Origin: Hormiphora californensis
Taxonomy: Eukaryota; Ctenophora; Tentaculata; Cydippida; Pleurobrachiidae
Assembly (NCBI GenBank): GCA_020137815.1
Contig: CM035361.1
Span: 2,470,162-2,534,161 of the forward strand
Length of the DNA: 64,000 nucleotides
Direction of reading: 5' to 3'
The translations under genes were made by a program, and so were the position numbers. Below, piece by piece: positions 1 through 11,600 of this stretch (the first letter of the stretch is position 1; each line of letters opens with the position of its first letter). The notes below the pieces were generated by a model. It was not told the DNA's origin and did no database searches. It worked only from the letters and a program-made list of their open reading frames with translations.

Positions 1-989
1 GTATGGTTTGTGGAGGAGTGTGCTATCCTCGTCTGCCCTGACTACCTTGACCTTTGGCTTCCGGAGGGGGATGAGGTTGGAGATGTAGGGGGGAGCCATT
101 CCATTGATGGATTTGTATGTTAGTAAGCAGATTTTGAAGATGATTCTGCTTTTGATCGGAAGGAAGTGTAGGTCTTTCCGCATCTGGGTCACTCCTCTCC
201 TCTTTCTTGTTCCATAGACGAACCGTACAGCACTGTTTTGGACCTTTTGGAGGCGGTTTAAATCAGATTCTGTGGCACCATAGAGTAGGGCATTTCCATA
301 GTCTAGGCGAGAGTGTATTAACGAATGCACTAGCTTGATTTTCAGTTGCCTGGGAAGTTTTCTAGCTATCCTCCACAGATTCAGAAGTTGCATATTACAT
401 GCTTGGACAATTTTCGATATATGGCTTGCCATTGAGAGGGTGGGATCGAGCCAAATACCGAGATTACGGGCACTTGTCGTTGATTCGATTTCCGTAGACT
501 GTACAATTGGACTTTCGTCTTTTTCAATCACTAATCCAGTTGGCCCAGGAGTGCGGTCGGCTTTGTGGTTGAGTATCAGAATTTCCGTTTTACTGGCATT
601 TAGCTTGAGGTAGTTTTGCTTCATCCATTGCTTAATGTCACTGATACAATTTTGTAATTTATCCACAACAAAGTCAAAGGTTTCCGGCCTAAAACTAGTA
701 TAGATCTGGGTGTCGTCAGCGAAGAGGTGAATGTTAAGACCATGCTTTTCCGCAATCGACTGGAGCTCTTTGGTATACATAATGAAGAGAATAGGCCCTA
801 GGATGCTACCCTGCGGCACACCAATATCCACCTCTATCGATCTTGATCGTGCATCTCCAATTTGTACCGAGGTGGACCGACCTGTGAGATATGATTTGAA
901 CCAGGCGAGAGCAGTATCTTCTATTCCGTAGTCCGTCCGCATCTTCTTTAGTAGTTTGCTGTGTTGAACTGTGTCAAATGCTGCAGATA

Positions 990-1371
990 AGGAACCATAA
1001 TAAAGTTCAAGAGCCTCCAAGAGCACCCAAGAGCGCACCCTATCGAAGAGAGACCACACCTGAGAGCGCACCATACCCAAAAGAGACCACATCCAAGAGC
1101 GCACCACCTCCAGAAGACACCACTTCAAGAGCGCACCACATCAAAGAGAGCTCCCCATCCAGAAGATACCACGCGCAGGGGACACCACGCGCAGAAGAGA
1201 CCAGCGCGGCGTTGTATTTGCGCGTGCGGTATCTTCTGCGCGTGGTGTCCCCTGCGCGCGGTATCTTCTGGATGGGGAGCTCTCTTTGATGTGGTGCGCT
1301 CTCGGAGTGGTGTCTTTTGGAGGTGGTACGCTCTTGGATGGGGTGCGCTCTTGAACTTTATTATGGTTCCT
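990..1371. mobile_element. MITE with TA target duplication inside the LINE
   Basis: This 382 bp element has inverted ends AGGAACCATAATAAAGTTC and its complement, flanked by TA at 988-989 and 1372-1373. The interior is largely self-complementary, with repeats of AAGAGCGCACC and CCAGAAGATACCACGCGC facing their complements, so it can fold on itself. It interrupts the LINE codons for LLLLDLSAAFDTV, and removing one TA plus the element leaves the frame intact. A TA duplication points to Tc1/mariner-type mobilisation (inference). Confidence 0.85.
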
Positions 1372-1404
1372 TATAGGTCCAGCAGTAGTAGCACAGCCTT
1401 TGAC

Positions 1405-1712
1405 CAGGGGCGGTGCGCGGCTCTCAGCCGCCCTGGTCAAAATGCGGCCGAAACATTTTTAACTCGCGCGTTCCGTCGAAATACCCAATGCGGATGGTCC
1501 GCATTGGCTATTTTGACGTAGCGCACCGATCAAAAAAATACTGCGACGGCAAAAAAACCTGTGTGGCGCGCGGATTTCACTAAAAATCTCATTTGAAACA
1601 TCAAATTTTGAGAAAAATTGACCCTTTTCCTTGAATTTTTTCTTTTTCTCTCTGTGATCCAAAGTAAAAATGCGGACGCGTCCGCATCGTCCGCATGGCA
1701 GAGCCGCCCCTG
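1405..1712. mobile_element. hAT-type MITE inside the LINE
   Basis: The ends are CAGGGGCGG... and ...CCGCCCCTG, flanked by a perfect 8 bp duplication CCTTTGAC at 1397-1404 and 1713-1720. CAGGGGCGG-type ends plus an 8 bp duplication are the signature of hAT-family non-autonomous elements. It is 308 bp long with no coding capacity. It also interrupts the LINE reverse transcriptase, just upstream (in LINE sense) of the TA element. Confidence 0.9.
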
Positions 1713-2396
1713 CCTTTGACTTCTTATCAAGCAGTAGCAGAAGATCGTTAACAACTTTTAGTGTTGCAGTCTCACAACTATGGTGTTTGCGGTAAGCAGA
1801 TTGAACTCCCGATAGCAACTGATGGCTCTCTAAATGCTCGGTCAACTGTAAAGATACACATTTCTCAATGATCTTCTCAATGATCTTGGCAGTAGGTGAC
1901 ATCAAATAATAGGGTTTACGTTGATAATTGGCCAAAAGTTGACCACATTTTTCTCCCAGACCGTCCCCCCCCCCTTTGGCCTTAATTCGGTGCAAATAAG
2001 CCACCGTAAGGGATAGCAGCGCACGCGAAGAGATCAAAAAAAAGAAATTTCAAAATTTGGGAATTTTTGAAACTGGGCAGAATTTTTAAAAATGAATTTA
2101 TTTCAATTTTGCGCGCGTTGCAATTTGAGAAACTGTGTCGCGCCGCGCAGCTTATGTGTCATCTTTGTCGCGTATTCCAACCATGACGATAAATTTGATT
2201 TAAGCTCGTCCCTCATTCTGAAACCTTTGACTTCTGCCTTCCGAAATAACTTCTCTGGGCAGTGGAGAGTGGAGATTTTTGACAAATCAATAAACTCAGT
2301 TTCCAAAACAAAAATAAACATCACTTTTCCAATTCCATACACAGACGATTTCATTTTCAATTCATTTTCAATTCCAAATTCAATGAACAAAAAATA

Positions 2397-2576
2397 AAAT
2401 ATCAGTAGAACTAGGGTAGGCGGTAAATGTTATAACATTTACCGCCTACCCTAGTTCTACTGATATTTAACATGTTAACCAGATTTTGCAAATTGGTCGA
2501 GAAATGGCTGAGTTATGGACAAAAACGTGCGAAATTCTCACAGATCTGGTTAACATTTACCGCCTACCTAGAACTA
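2397..2576. repeat. 72 bp perfect palindrome plus third inverted arm
   Basis: Bases 2397-2468 form a perfect palindrome centred between 2432 and 2433; each 36-base arm contains TAGGGTAGGCGGTAAATGTT or its complement. A third copy of the right arm (TTAACATTTACCGCCTACC) lies at about 2545-2565. The layout suggests a small foldback transposon whose left terminal repeat was copied in inverted orientation. TAGGCGGTA recurs at about 14187. The surrounding sequence from 1961 to 2887 shows no credible gene. A 31 bp sequence is duplicated at 2798-2859. Confidence 0.75.
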
Positions 2577-2887
2577 GACTTAGACCATGAGTAAGGGGTG
2601 GACTTCTTACAGTCTTACACACCAACAATAGCCTTGGACACTGGTTAAACTTGTTGTAGCAAAAACGTGATCTATCAATTCCTGAATCAGACAGAATGGA
2701 TTTAAATTAAATGAAAATATTCACGAAGCTCAACATTCAATATCCCACTATCGACAACTTCATATCAGTGACACCATGCAGTGTCTCAAAATCCTGCCCT
2801 TCTAAACAAATTGTAGTGTAGAGCAGTCCTTCTAAACAAATTGTAGTGTAGAGCAGTGAGGAAGTGACAATTCTCTGTCCCGTACTG

Positions 2888-3679
2888 TTAATCCGAATCA
2901 AATGGGTTTGTAGGAGCTTTATTAGTTTTAGCTGCAGGTGGTGGTGGTGCTCTCTTTTTCTTAGCCCCTCCTCCGGGAGGGGGACGAGGGTCGTCAAATG
3001 GGTTCGTCCCTGGCCTTCCTCCCTTCCCAGGAGGTACAGGGGCACGTCCTGTATGAGAGAGGGGGCGGTGGTCACGGTGCAGATCAGAGTAAGGGAGGAA
3101 GACACATTTCAAGAGAAGGAGAAAAATATGATTCGCTTACAACGTGACATGTAAATTACTGCTTTACAATTAATTACAATGATTCAGTTACAATGTACCC
3201 GTTTAGTAGCAAGGTCTAATAACCGTGTCTTCTAGATACTGAACCTAATAAATAGTTGTCTTGCTCTCTCTCGCATAACGAGTTGTATTTCAAAGCAGAG
3301 AAAGAACTCTATACCTTTCATTTCCCTAGTGGTTGGTTCATCACCAAAAGGATTGGTTCCTGTAGGCTCGTCGAATGGGTTGGTCCTCTCCCCACCATAC
3401 CCTCCTTGGTCAGAATAATCTAACTTCCGGGGGGTCATTATCTCCTCCTTTGCCTAGTGAGGGAGGGGTATTAGATAATCTAATATCTAACTAAATGTTA
3501 ATTTTGGTAAGAGGAAATTGCTGGTGACATGATATAGGGTGACCATTCCCCTCACATGACATTATTTACCTGTGTTAGAGAATTGTTGAGTGCGTTAATA
3601 ACAGGACTGGCAGCAAGAGAAATATTGTTGAACTTGCTCCCCAGCTTACTTATCTGACTAGTCGTCGTGGCTGTGGCAC
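2888..3679 (-). CDS. NPF-repeat, proline-rich protein, C-terminal part (endocytic adaptor-like)
   Basis: Three joined minus-strand exons, about 3679-3570, 3453-3315 and 3049-2888, have consistent phases and GT-AG borders. They give a C-terminal product containing QISKLGSKFNNISLAASP, then four NPF motifs (TNPFDEP, TNPFGDE, TNPFDDP, TNPFDSD at the extreme C terminus) and a basic-proline stretch KKKRAPPPP. NPF motifs followed by acidic residues are the classic ligand of EH domains (EHD, EPS15), so a role in endocytic recycling is inferred. The repeat style recalls EHBP1 or rabenosyn, but no CH, C2 or FYVE domain is visible, so I do not assign orthology. The 5' end is unresolved. The next gene upstream in the same orientation is EXOC3, another membrane-traffic gene. 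Confidence 0.65.
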
Positions 3680-4536
3680 CTGTAGGAAATAGGTGTGTTT
3701 TAGCTGATCTGGAGGAAGTCAGATCAACTTGCCGGGGGAATTACGCTCCAGTTGCAGATTGGAAATTGACACCAGGCTGCAGAAAACTGACACCAGTAGT
3801 TAGCTGGGAGACCCCTGGTGAACCATGCTGTGCACGATGTGGGAAAACACACTATAAAACAAAGGAAACACAGGGGTTCTCGAAGTGCCAAGTAATAGAT
3901 AGATAAATAAAAGCAATCCGAGAGATCTCTTCAGAGGGCACCACAACGCAGCAGTTCCAGCCCAATACAGAGAATCAAAACGTCAGTGGATCTTGCCGTT
4001 CGAGAAGTGAGGCTCCTCTCCGTCTGGCCTCACGGGGGCGAGATATCACGTGTCCTCTTCTCTGATCCTCATTGGCTAGGCTCTCCCTCGTCATCGGGTC
4101 ACATGGGGTGGTCACGTGGAAAGCAGACAAACGCTATCACTCTTCGGGACTAAATTAAATAAGAGCCGCGCCGCACTATCTCTCTCTCTCTCCCTCTCTC
4201 TCACTCTCTCCCTCTCTCCCTGGGAGAGAAGGATCTAGAATGAAAGGGGAAGGAAAGCAGACGAAAGAGGGGAAGGGAGTGAGAGAGAGAGAGATAGAGT
4301 TAGCATGCAGTGCTAAAAGCTATAATGTATCTCTCTTTCTCTCCCCTGGCCCTAGCATGGTATTGACTGATGTCAAGTCAATACCATATTTACGACAACG
4401 ACATCTTCGATGACTAGCAAGGATTTCGATGTGAATTGCATTGAAAGTAGGCGCACCCGCAGTGTCAGCAGCATAGTAATTCTCTGGGATCAAGAAACTG
4501 GCTCCAGTAGTCAAATCTCTAACTGGGGCCTATAGC
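3680..4536. other. Gap between NPF-repeat gene and EXOC3
   Basis: This holds a possible minus-strand exon at about 4523-4329 (open, including TTGASFLIPENYYAADT), which could be an alternative EXOC3 3' exon or a 5' exon of the NPF-repeat gene. Neither joining is convincing. About 4170-4310 is CT/GA-rich low-complexity sequence. No RNA gene or promoter motif is recognised. Confidence 0.4.
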
Positions 4537-7500
4537 TTAAGGTAAATATTCTAAAATCATTATCATTTTCAAACCTCTCATCCCAGGTGCCACCACAGTT
4601 TGGAAGAATCGAGATGCAAGAGGACCTGTAACATCAGCAACATCACTGAATATTGTTCTTCTGGATCCCCCACCGCCATGCTCCTCGGTCACACCACTAT
4701 TAACTAGTTCTGTCCTGGGGAGAGAGAGGGAATGTTACAGGATCAGTAACCCCACAATTAGCTAGTTCTGTCCCGGAGAGAGAGAGAGAATGTTACAGGA
4801 TCTGTCAGGCCAATGCTCTGACCGCAGTTCTTGCGTGCTCCGCTCAGGCCAATGCTCTGACAGGGATCTCTTGAACTATCCCTTCTTTACATCTATTATT
4901 TCAAATATATATTGCCACTTCCTCTCTAACTCACCGGATCTCACCACCCCCCCCCCCGCCACAGAGCGGTGTTATGATCTCTAACTCACCGGATCTCATC
5001 ACGACTCATATCACCTCGGAGAGCCAGGATGGCAACACATTGATCGTATCGGATATCAGGGTATTCCTTCACAAAGGCTGCTAAATCCAAAGCCAATTCT
5101 AAATCCTTAGTGTCAGATACTATCTCAGCAATAGATTTCAGACATCCGTACTCCGCTGTTAGGGTTGGGAGGGTAAAGTTGGATAATAACAGAGGGAGAA
5201 AGATAGTTATTCTTTAGTTTAGTACAACTAACGGGTGGGCAGGTCGTATAGAAAACTGATCTGACGTTCCGGGTCAACCTACGTAGTTTGATGGACAGGG
5301 GAATCTTTTCTTGGAATGCAGCAACTATCTGATCGTGCTCACCCATCAGCATTGTTCCGAACTCATCGGCAGTTACAGAGAGGGATTTAGTCTGAAAACA
5401 GAGAGGGATTTAGTTTGAAAACAGAGAGGGATTTAGTCTGAAAAGAGAGAGGGATTTAGTTTGAAAACAGAGAGGGATTTAGTCTAAAAACAGAGAGTGA
5501 TTTAGTCTGAAAACAGAGAGGGATTTAGTTTGAAAACAGAGAGGGATTTAGTCTGAAAACATAGAGGGATTTAGTCTAAAAACAGAGAGTGATTTAGTCT
5601 GAAAACAGAGAGGGATTTAGTCTGAAAACAGAGAGGGATTTGGTCTGAAAACAGAGAGGGATTTGGTCTGAAAACAGAGAGGGATTTAGTCTAAAAACAG
5701 AGAGTGATTTAGTCTGAAAACAGAGAGGGATTTAGTCTGAAAACAGAGAGGGATTTAGTCTGAAAATTTGTGGATATTTTTGCCCATTTTTGGCTAATGT
5801 GAAAAAACAGCCATGACTACAATCTATTTATTGATGTCTAATATTGATGTCTAATATTGATATGTCTAATAACTACCTGGAAGAGTTGATAGAGGTACTG
5901 CTTCAGAAGGTCCTCAGCAATCACTTCCATAACCATAATATCACCTGGCGGAGGAGGAAATTAAAAAGTGATTAATGTTAATACTAAATAATTGATATTA
6001 CTGACCAATTTAATTACCTAACTACCCAATTAACTTACCAGGTGGCTCAATTAGCGCGAAATCATACTGGTAGTACTCGATGATGGTTTTCAGACATGAT
6101 GCGAGATGTCTCTTGTCTCTCCACTCTGCAGTCAGTAACATTGGAAGAAGGGTCTGAAGGACAGAGAACACTTCGTTCGACAATAACCGGCAGATTGGGT
6201 CTGAGAGAGAGAGAGATGCCATTATATTAACAGTCTTATAATAGTGTACTTATGAGTTGACAGGAAGAAGAAGTATTTATTATTTACCTAAGAATTCTCT
6301 TTCAAAAAGTTCACTTTTTGTTTCCAAAATCCGAAGAATCGGAAGACCTGAGATGTCTTTGTCCTTTGATTTCTCCAAATAATTTATCAAATCTGAAACA
6401 GTAGTACAGTAGTAGAAACGGTAGTAGAAACAGTATTACCAGTATTACTCTGTCTGGCGCCGCGACCCCATCTGAGCGCACTATCACACGCTCAGATTAG
6501 ATTTGAGAATCAAATCGGGGTATGGCGCCGCCATATACAGGTATTACTAGTATTACCTATTACGGGTTATCGAATTCATTTCTTAAATCCTAACATTCAG
6601 TTTACCATTGTTAAGTTTGGTGCACTTTATGGCATTATTAGCTGATGCTATCAACCATTCCACGTACTTCTCCCTCCTTTTCTCTCTGTCCTCATCGGTC
6701 TCCTCTTCTACTGGGGCGAGGTAATCGATCTGAGAGAAGGAGTTGTAACTTGACAAAGAAACAAAGAAACAAAGAAACAAACAAATAAACAAACAAAGAA
6801 AAAAAGAAACAAACAAAGAAACAACCAACCAACCAAACAAACAAACAAACAAACTAACTAACAAACAAACAGCACACCTTGTATTGTTGAACACCCTTTA
6901 GATAAGTTTTCCTAAACTCGTCAATAACATCGTGAACAGTGGCCAGCACCATTTGTAACTGAAATTAATTGTAAATAATTAACTGATTATTTACTGATTT
7001 ATCATTTGTGATTATCATGTGTGAGCGTGAGTGTTTTACTTGTTTGAATAATAAACCAAAAACATCATGTGAAATTGAAAGGCAGGAAAAATAAAATTAA
7101 CAAAAAGTTGGTTAAAATCCTTAAAACATTAAATTTCGAATTTAAGACATGAAAAACAATTTAACATTACCAGAAACCCAACACCTGATCATTGATTTAA
7201 TTTCATTCCAAAATCTTAAAACTATTACTGTCTAAACAAACAACACGCCGATATTAACAATCTGAAAGATCCAGAGGACTCGACATGGTAAAATAAAAGC
7301 AGCCATGGTCGCGGTAACATTGCAAACACCCAGTAAAATTGCAATAAACGTTTCCTCTAAATCAATAGTAGGGAACATTTCAGAAACCACTCTAGATCTA
7401 ATTACATTCCTCTTTAATTCTGATTCCAATGCACACTTCTTCAAATGCAAGTTAAACATCTTGCTGTTCGGAGCGGCCACTGCTGTCGTGCATTGAAGGA

Positions 7501-8553
7501 GGTTGGCAATGCTTTCTGGGATGGTTTTGGGTTGCCTTCTCCTCCACATTGAGAGGTGAACTATTTTGCGGAGTGAGTTAGCTGTATTTAGTCCTAGATA
7601 ACTGATAGCAAATGCCACGCTGATAGCACACCGGTGAGTTGTCTGACGAGGCGGTGGTGTGGTTGCCATGGTTACTGCCTCCCAGATGCAGTAGAATAGA
7701 GCTGCCAGATTGAGAAGGAATGCGCTGATTAGCACCAGAAGCCGGGATGTTGGCTGGGCTGGAGGTGGGTGGTGGTATAGCATATCTGGTAGTTTAGAGG
7801 GGTAAATAATGACACATACTGTACAAAATATTAGCAGCTGGCAGGTTAATAATACCCAGTTGACAAAAGCTGTCCTTAGCAACTAAACTCTACAACTTGA
7901 CAACGGCTAACATCATACAACAAGGTTACATTCTAAAGAAAAACGATTATTTTCGCTATTCTATTATATTATTTCGCCGCTTCAAAACATATAGTTATAC
8001 ACGCAGACTGTTACTTAAAACTACATACACATATAATAAAGGTTTCTCTCGCTCTCTTTTCCTCTCTCTCTCTCTGGGCTCCACAGTTAAAGTAACGAGT
8101 TAATTCAACAGTCACGATACAGATAATGAATTGTATATCAAGAGCTTTAGTTATACTGGAATAGTTCATACCTACCATTATATAGGCCCATCAAACGAAG
8201 ATATTTCGACAAACAAACACAAGATACATTATGTGACACAGGATTCGTGATGGGAGTTAGGAAAACCAAGATGTGCTAATTGGTAGTATAAAATCAAAAT
8301 TGCAACTCAGCATCCCAGTCCAAACTCAGCAACCAGCATCCGTGTTTTTTAAATAGACGTAATCTCTCCAAGTTGCACTCAACAGCTGTTATTGTCTGCT
8401 GCCATTGTTTCCTGTCTAGTCTTTGTGTGGGCTCTCTCTAGAGGGAGAAGAGAAAGCTCTCTTTCTTTCTCTCCTTCTCTCCTAGAGAGCGTCCTGAAGC
8501 TCTCTCTCGCGAGTCTCTCTCTCTCGCTCGCTCTCTCCCGCTCTCTCTCTCTC

Positions 8554-8634
<81 letters not shown>

Positions 8635-11600
8635 GACCACATTCAACCTCTGAATCATCGTTAAACAACGACCTTAGGACACGGCCACTAAAACAGCAGC
8701 GTTACAAAAAGACACGCTTTGTGAGCACTAAACATTTTACAATAACACCACTCAGCACCATAACGGCCCTAAATGTACCGCGTGCCTTAAACTTATCGCG
8801 TACTGCCATTAGAATGGTTCCAGGTACCCACCCCCCTCCCCCGATAGGGTTCACAAGATTGGGTTGGGGATGACAGATATTATGACGTTTACAATCTTTA
8901 TTACAGGATGACAGTGAACTGTTTGAGTCGAGTTCTGTAAATACACATTTGGGTGACAAGTCCCATGTTTACTACAAGACAGTTGTTGTGCATGCTAGGA
9001 ACGATGAAGACGTAAAAACATAAAAACACCCAAATAATATGGTAACTATTATAGTACCGTGGTGCAAATACATCGTTAATCAGCTATACAAATGAACAAA
9101 TAAACAAACACGTGTGTTACGTTATGTCAAATGTCAATTGGGGGAGTGCCAAACACACGTGAGAGAGTTGCACAATATCTAACACAATTAGAGTACCCTA
9201 AATAACAACCAAAGCTACAAGCTGAGAGAAATACAGTTGCAAAACAAATTTGTAAATTATTGATTGGGAAAATATACTTCCCCCGCCTTGAAAATAAAAA
9301 AAGGCACGTACTAACTAAATTGGATTAGGGAGAGAGTTTGGTACAATAACTAGGGAGGGAGAGGAGAGTTTGTTACAATAACTAGGGAGAGAGAGAGTTA
9401 CTAAACTTACATCTGATAGATTAGGAAGGGTAACAACTAGTTTGATGTTCTGATCCAACATTTCATAGAATATAACAGGGGTAGATGTATAGAAAATAGC
9501 CCGGTCATCATTCGTTCGTTCCGGTGACTTAGTGGACCTGGAAATACAGATATAATATCGGATATATTAATAATAAGGAGCTGAATTATAGGGGGGGAAT
9601 TCCTAAAACTTCGAGAAGAAGGACTATACTATGAAATCTAGGTATGAAGAATCAAAATCAGACAATTAGAAAACAAATGTATCACATCAGGGAGCGGGGG
9701 TGGGGGGGGGGCAGCCCATGCAGCCGGGGGGGGGGGGGGTGGGGGCAGCCCATGCAGCCCATGCAGGGGGATGCAGCCCGTACCTGATCTCATCCTCCTG
9801 CTGGAGAATCTTCTTACTCTGACTATCCAGCTCACTTTTCAGTTTCACATTGTATGCTTTTACTAATCCATCCACACTGAAACGCAACTTGTTCAGTGCA
9901 TCTCTTTACGACGTGTATTTGTAATACAGTGTACAGATCACCGTTAGTATACTGTATGAAGTTTTTAAGTTGTGATGTAGACAAATAAACTCAAATAATT
10001 ACTGCTTAATCTGGTATGACTTACTTATCCGGGGTTAGCACACCATGTCCCTCCCAGCCGTGGTTTGATAACATGGTATTAATCTCTGAAGTCCTGTAGA
10101 GGTAACCATGGTAACTATGGTAACTATGAGAATTCATATCTCTTTACGAATAATTTAAATAAAACTAACCAGTTGTAAACTACAATGTAACTGCTGGAAG
10201 GCATCTTGTTGGCTGATCCAATCATCTCGATTATCGAACGGAACCTTTTACCAATACTTTTCTGAAAGATAGATCTGTTATTATAAAGTGTCATTGGCAA
10301 AGGAAGTCATTTCAAGGAAAACATTGTCGGCTGTCGCATAGTGCAGTGTCACACACATTGTCACAATATATCTCTTACATGGTATGCCTTGATGAACATC
10401 TGGATGACATTCCAAGATGGCGGAAAGCACTGTCTTAACCTCTCACTAATATCTCGTAAGTCTGCATTTAGAACCCGCTTTAGTTTCCCCGCAAACCGAG
10501 TCATCCACTGAGCGTCAACTGCCTTTTCTTTTTCTGCTTCCCTCCATATTTCTAGTGAAAATGGTTGGAGTGGTTTTAGAGGGGGTTTTAGAGGGGGTTT
10601 TAGAGTGGTTTAGGGTGGTTTAGATCTATGTAGTATTTTTCACGTACATACGCCAGAAAGGAGTTTAGGGGGGTGCGACATGTTAATTTTGTTAACTTTG
10701 TTAATATTAACATCGAGAAAACAGGTGATTTATTAACAAAATTAACAAAAAGTTAACAAACGTTAACAAATGCCATTTATGCTATCTAAATCACCTTTAG
10801 CGCGTGTTTTTGGTATTTAACACTTGTTCTGCGAGCAAAGTTGTTCCTTTTGCACGATTTGCACACTCCTACTAACCTCTACTACGGCTTTTCTACAGCG
10901 ATTTGTTCCATTGTGTAAATTTTTAAAAAAAACTAGCCAAACTAAACCGCAATTGAAGTCAATTGACCCTAATCCACCTTTTTTAAACCCTAAAAACTAA
11001 TTAAGACTCATGAATTTACCATAAAACAAAAATATCCCAAAAATCAATTTTTCTAAAAAACACAAGGATTTGTAGCGAAGCAAATTTTCAATGTTTGACC
11101 AAAAAATTGATTTTGGAAATATTTTGTTTCTTTTTCCGACAGAAACGTTGTACATCATCTTCTTTCGTTCAAAGAATCGATTATCGATGAAAAAATCACG
11201 TTAAAGTGAGATTTTATACGCTAAATTGAAATATTTGTAACTTTTGGATTTTTCCGATTTTGAGCCAAAAAACATGTATGTCGGACTTTGGTTATCGGAA
11301 GAGGCCTTGTTTGGGTATATATGTGTTAGAAAAGTCATTAAACTATAAAATTAAACCAGTTAAAGTCGTATTATCAACCAATAAGAACAGTTTTTGCTGA
11401 TTTGTTAACTTTGTTAATTTTGTTAATTAACGTTAATTAACAAAATCGAAAAAAAGAGGTGATTTATTAACAATTAACATGTCGCCCCCCCCCCCCCCCC
11501 GGAGTTTATCATAACTATCATTTCAGTACCTGTTATGTGCATCTCCACCGCCTTCCCTATCACAATCTCAGCTTCAGATTTCCACTTTTTAGGTCGTGCA

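Larger units (their letters stand above)
1..1960 (-). mobile_element. CR1/L2-like LINE reverse transcriptase fragment
   Basis: The minus strand encodes a non-LTR reverse transcriptase. From about 987 down to the left edge one frame stays open and contains the palm motifs GVPQGSILGPILF and FADDTQIY (the catalytic DD), followed by the thumb-like NYLKLNASKTEIL and HSRLDYGNALLYG blocks. The more N-terminal part, with AYRKHHSCETATLKVVNDL, lies at about 1720-1820 in the same orientation. The copy is split by two small transposons (990-1371 and 1405-1712); the coding sense resumes cleanly across both. Sequence upstream of about 1960 no longer resembles the family, so the 5' part is missing or too divergent to see. 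The 3' end lies off the window. Whether it is still mobile cannot be judged. Confidence 0.9.

Noticed and set aside
5391-5766. CRISPR-like regularly spaced repeat
   Set aside because: Units are contiguous with no unique spacers, the unit is a splice acceptor copy, and the window is animal nuclear DNA.
8392-8668. Ser-Leu and Arg-Glu reading frames (also at 33414-33653, 61178-61546 and 62905-63148)
   Set aside because: CT/GA microsatellites translated in any frame; no gene.
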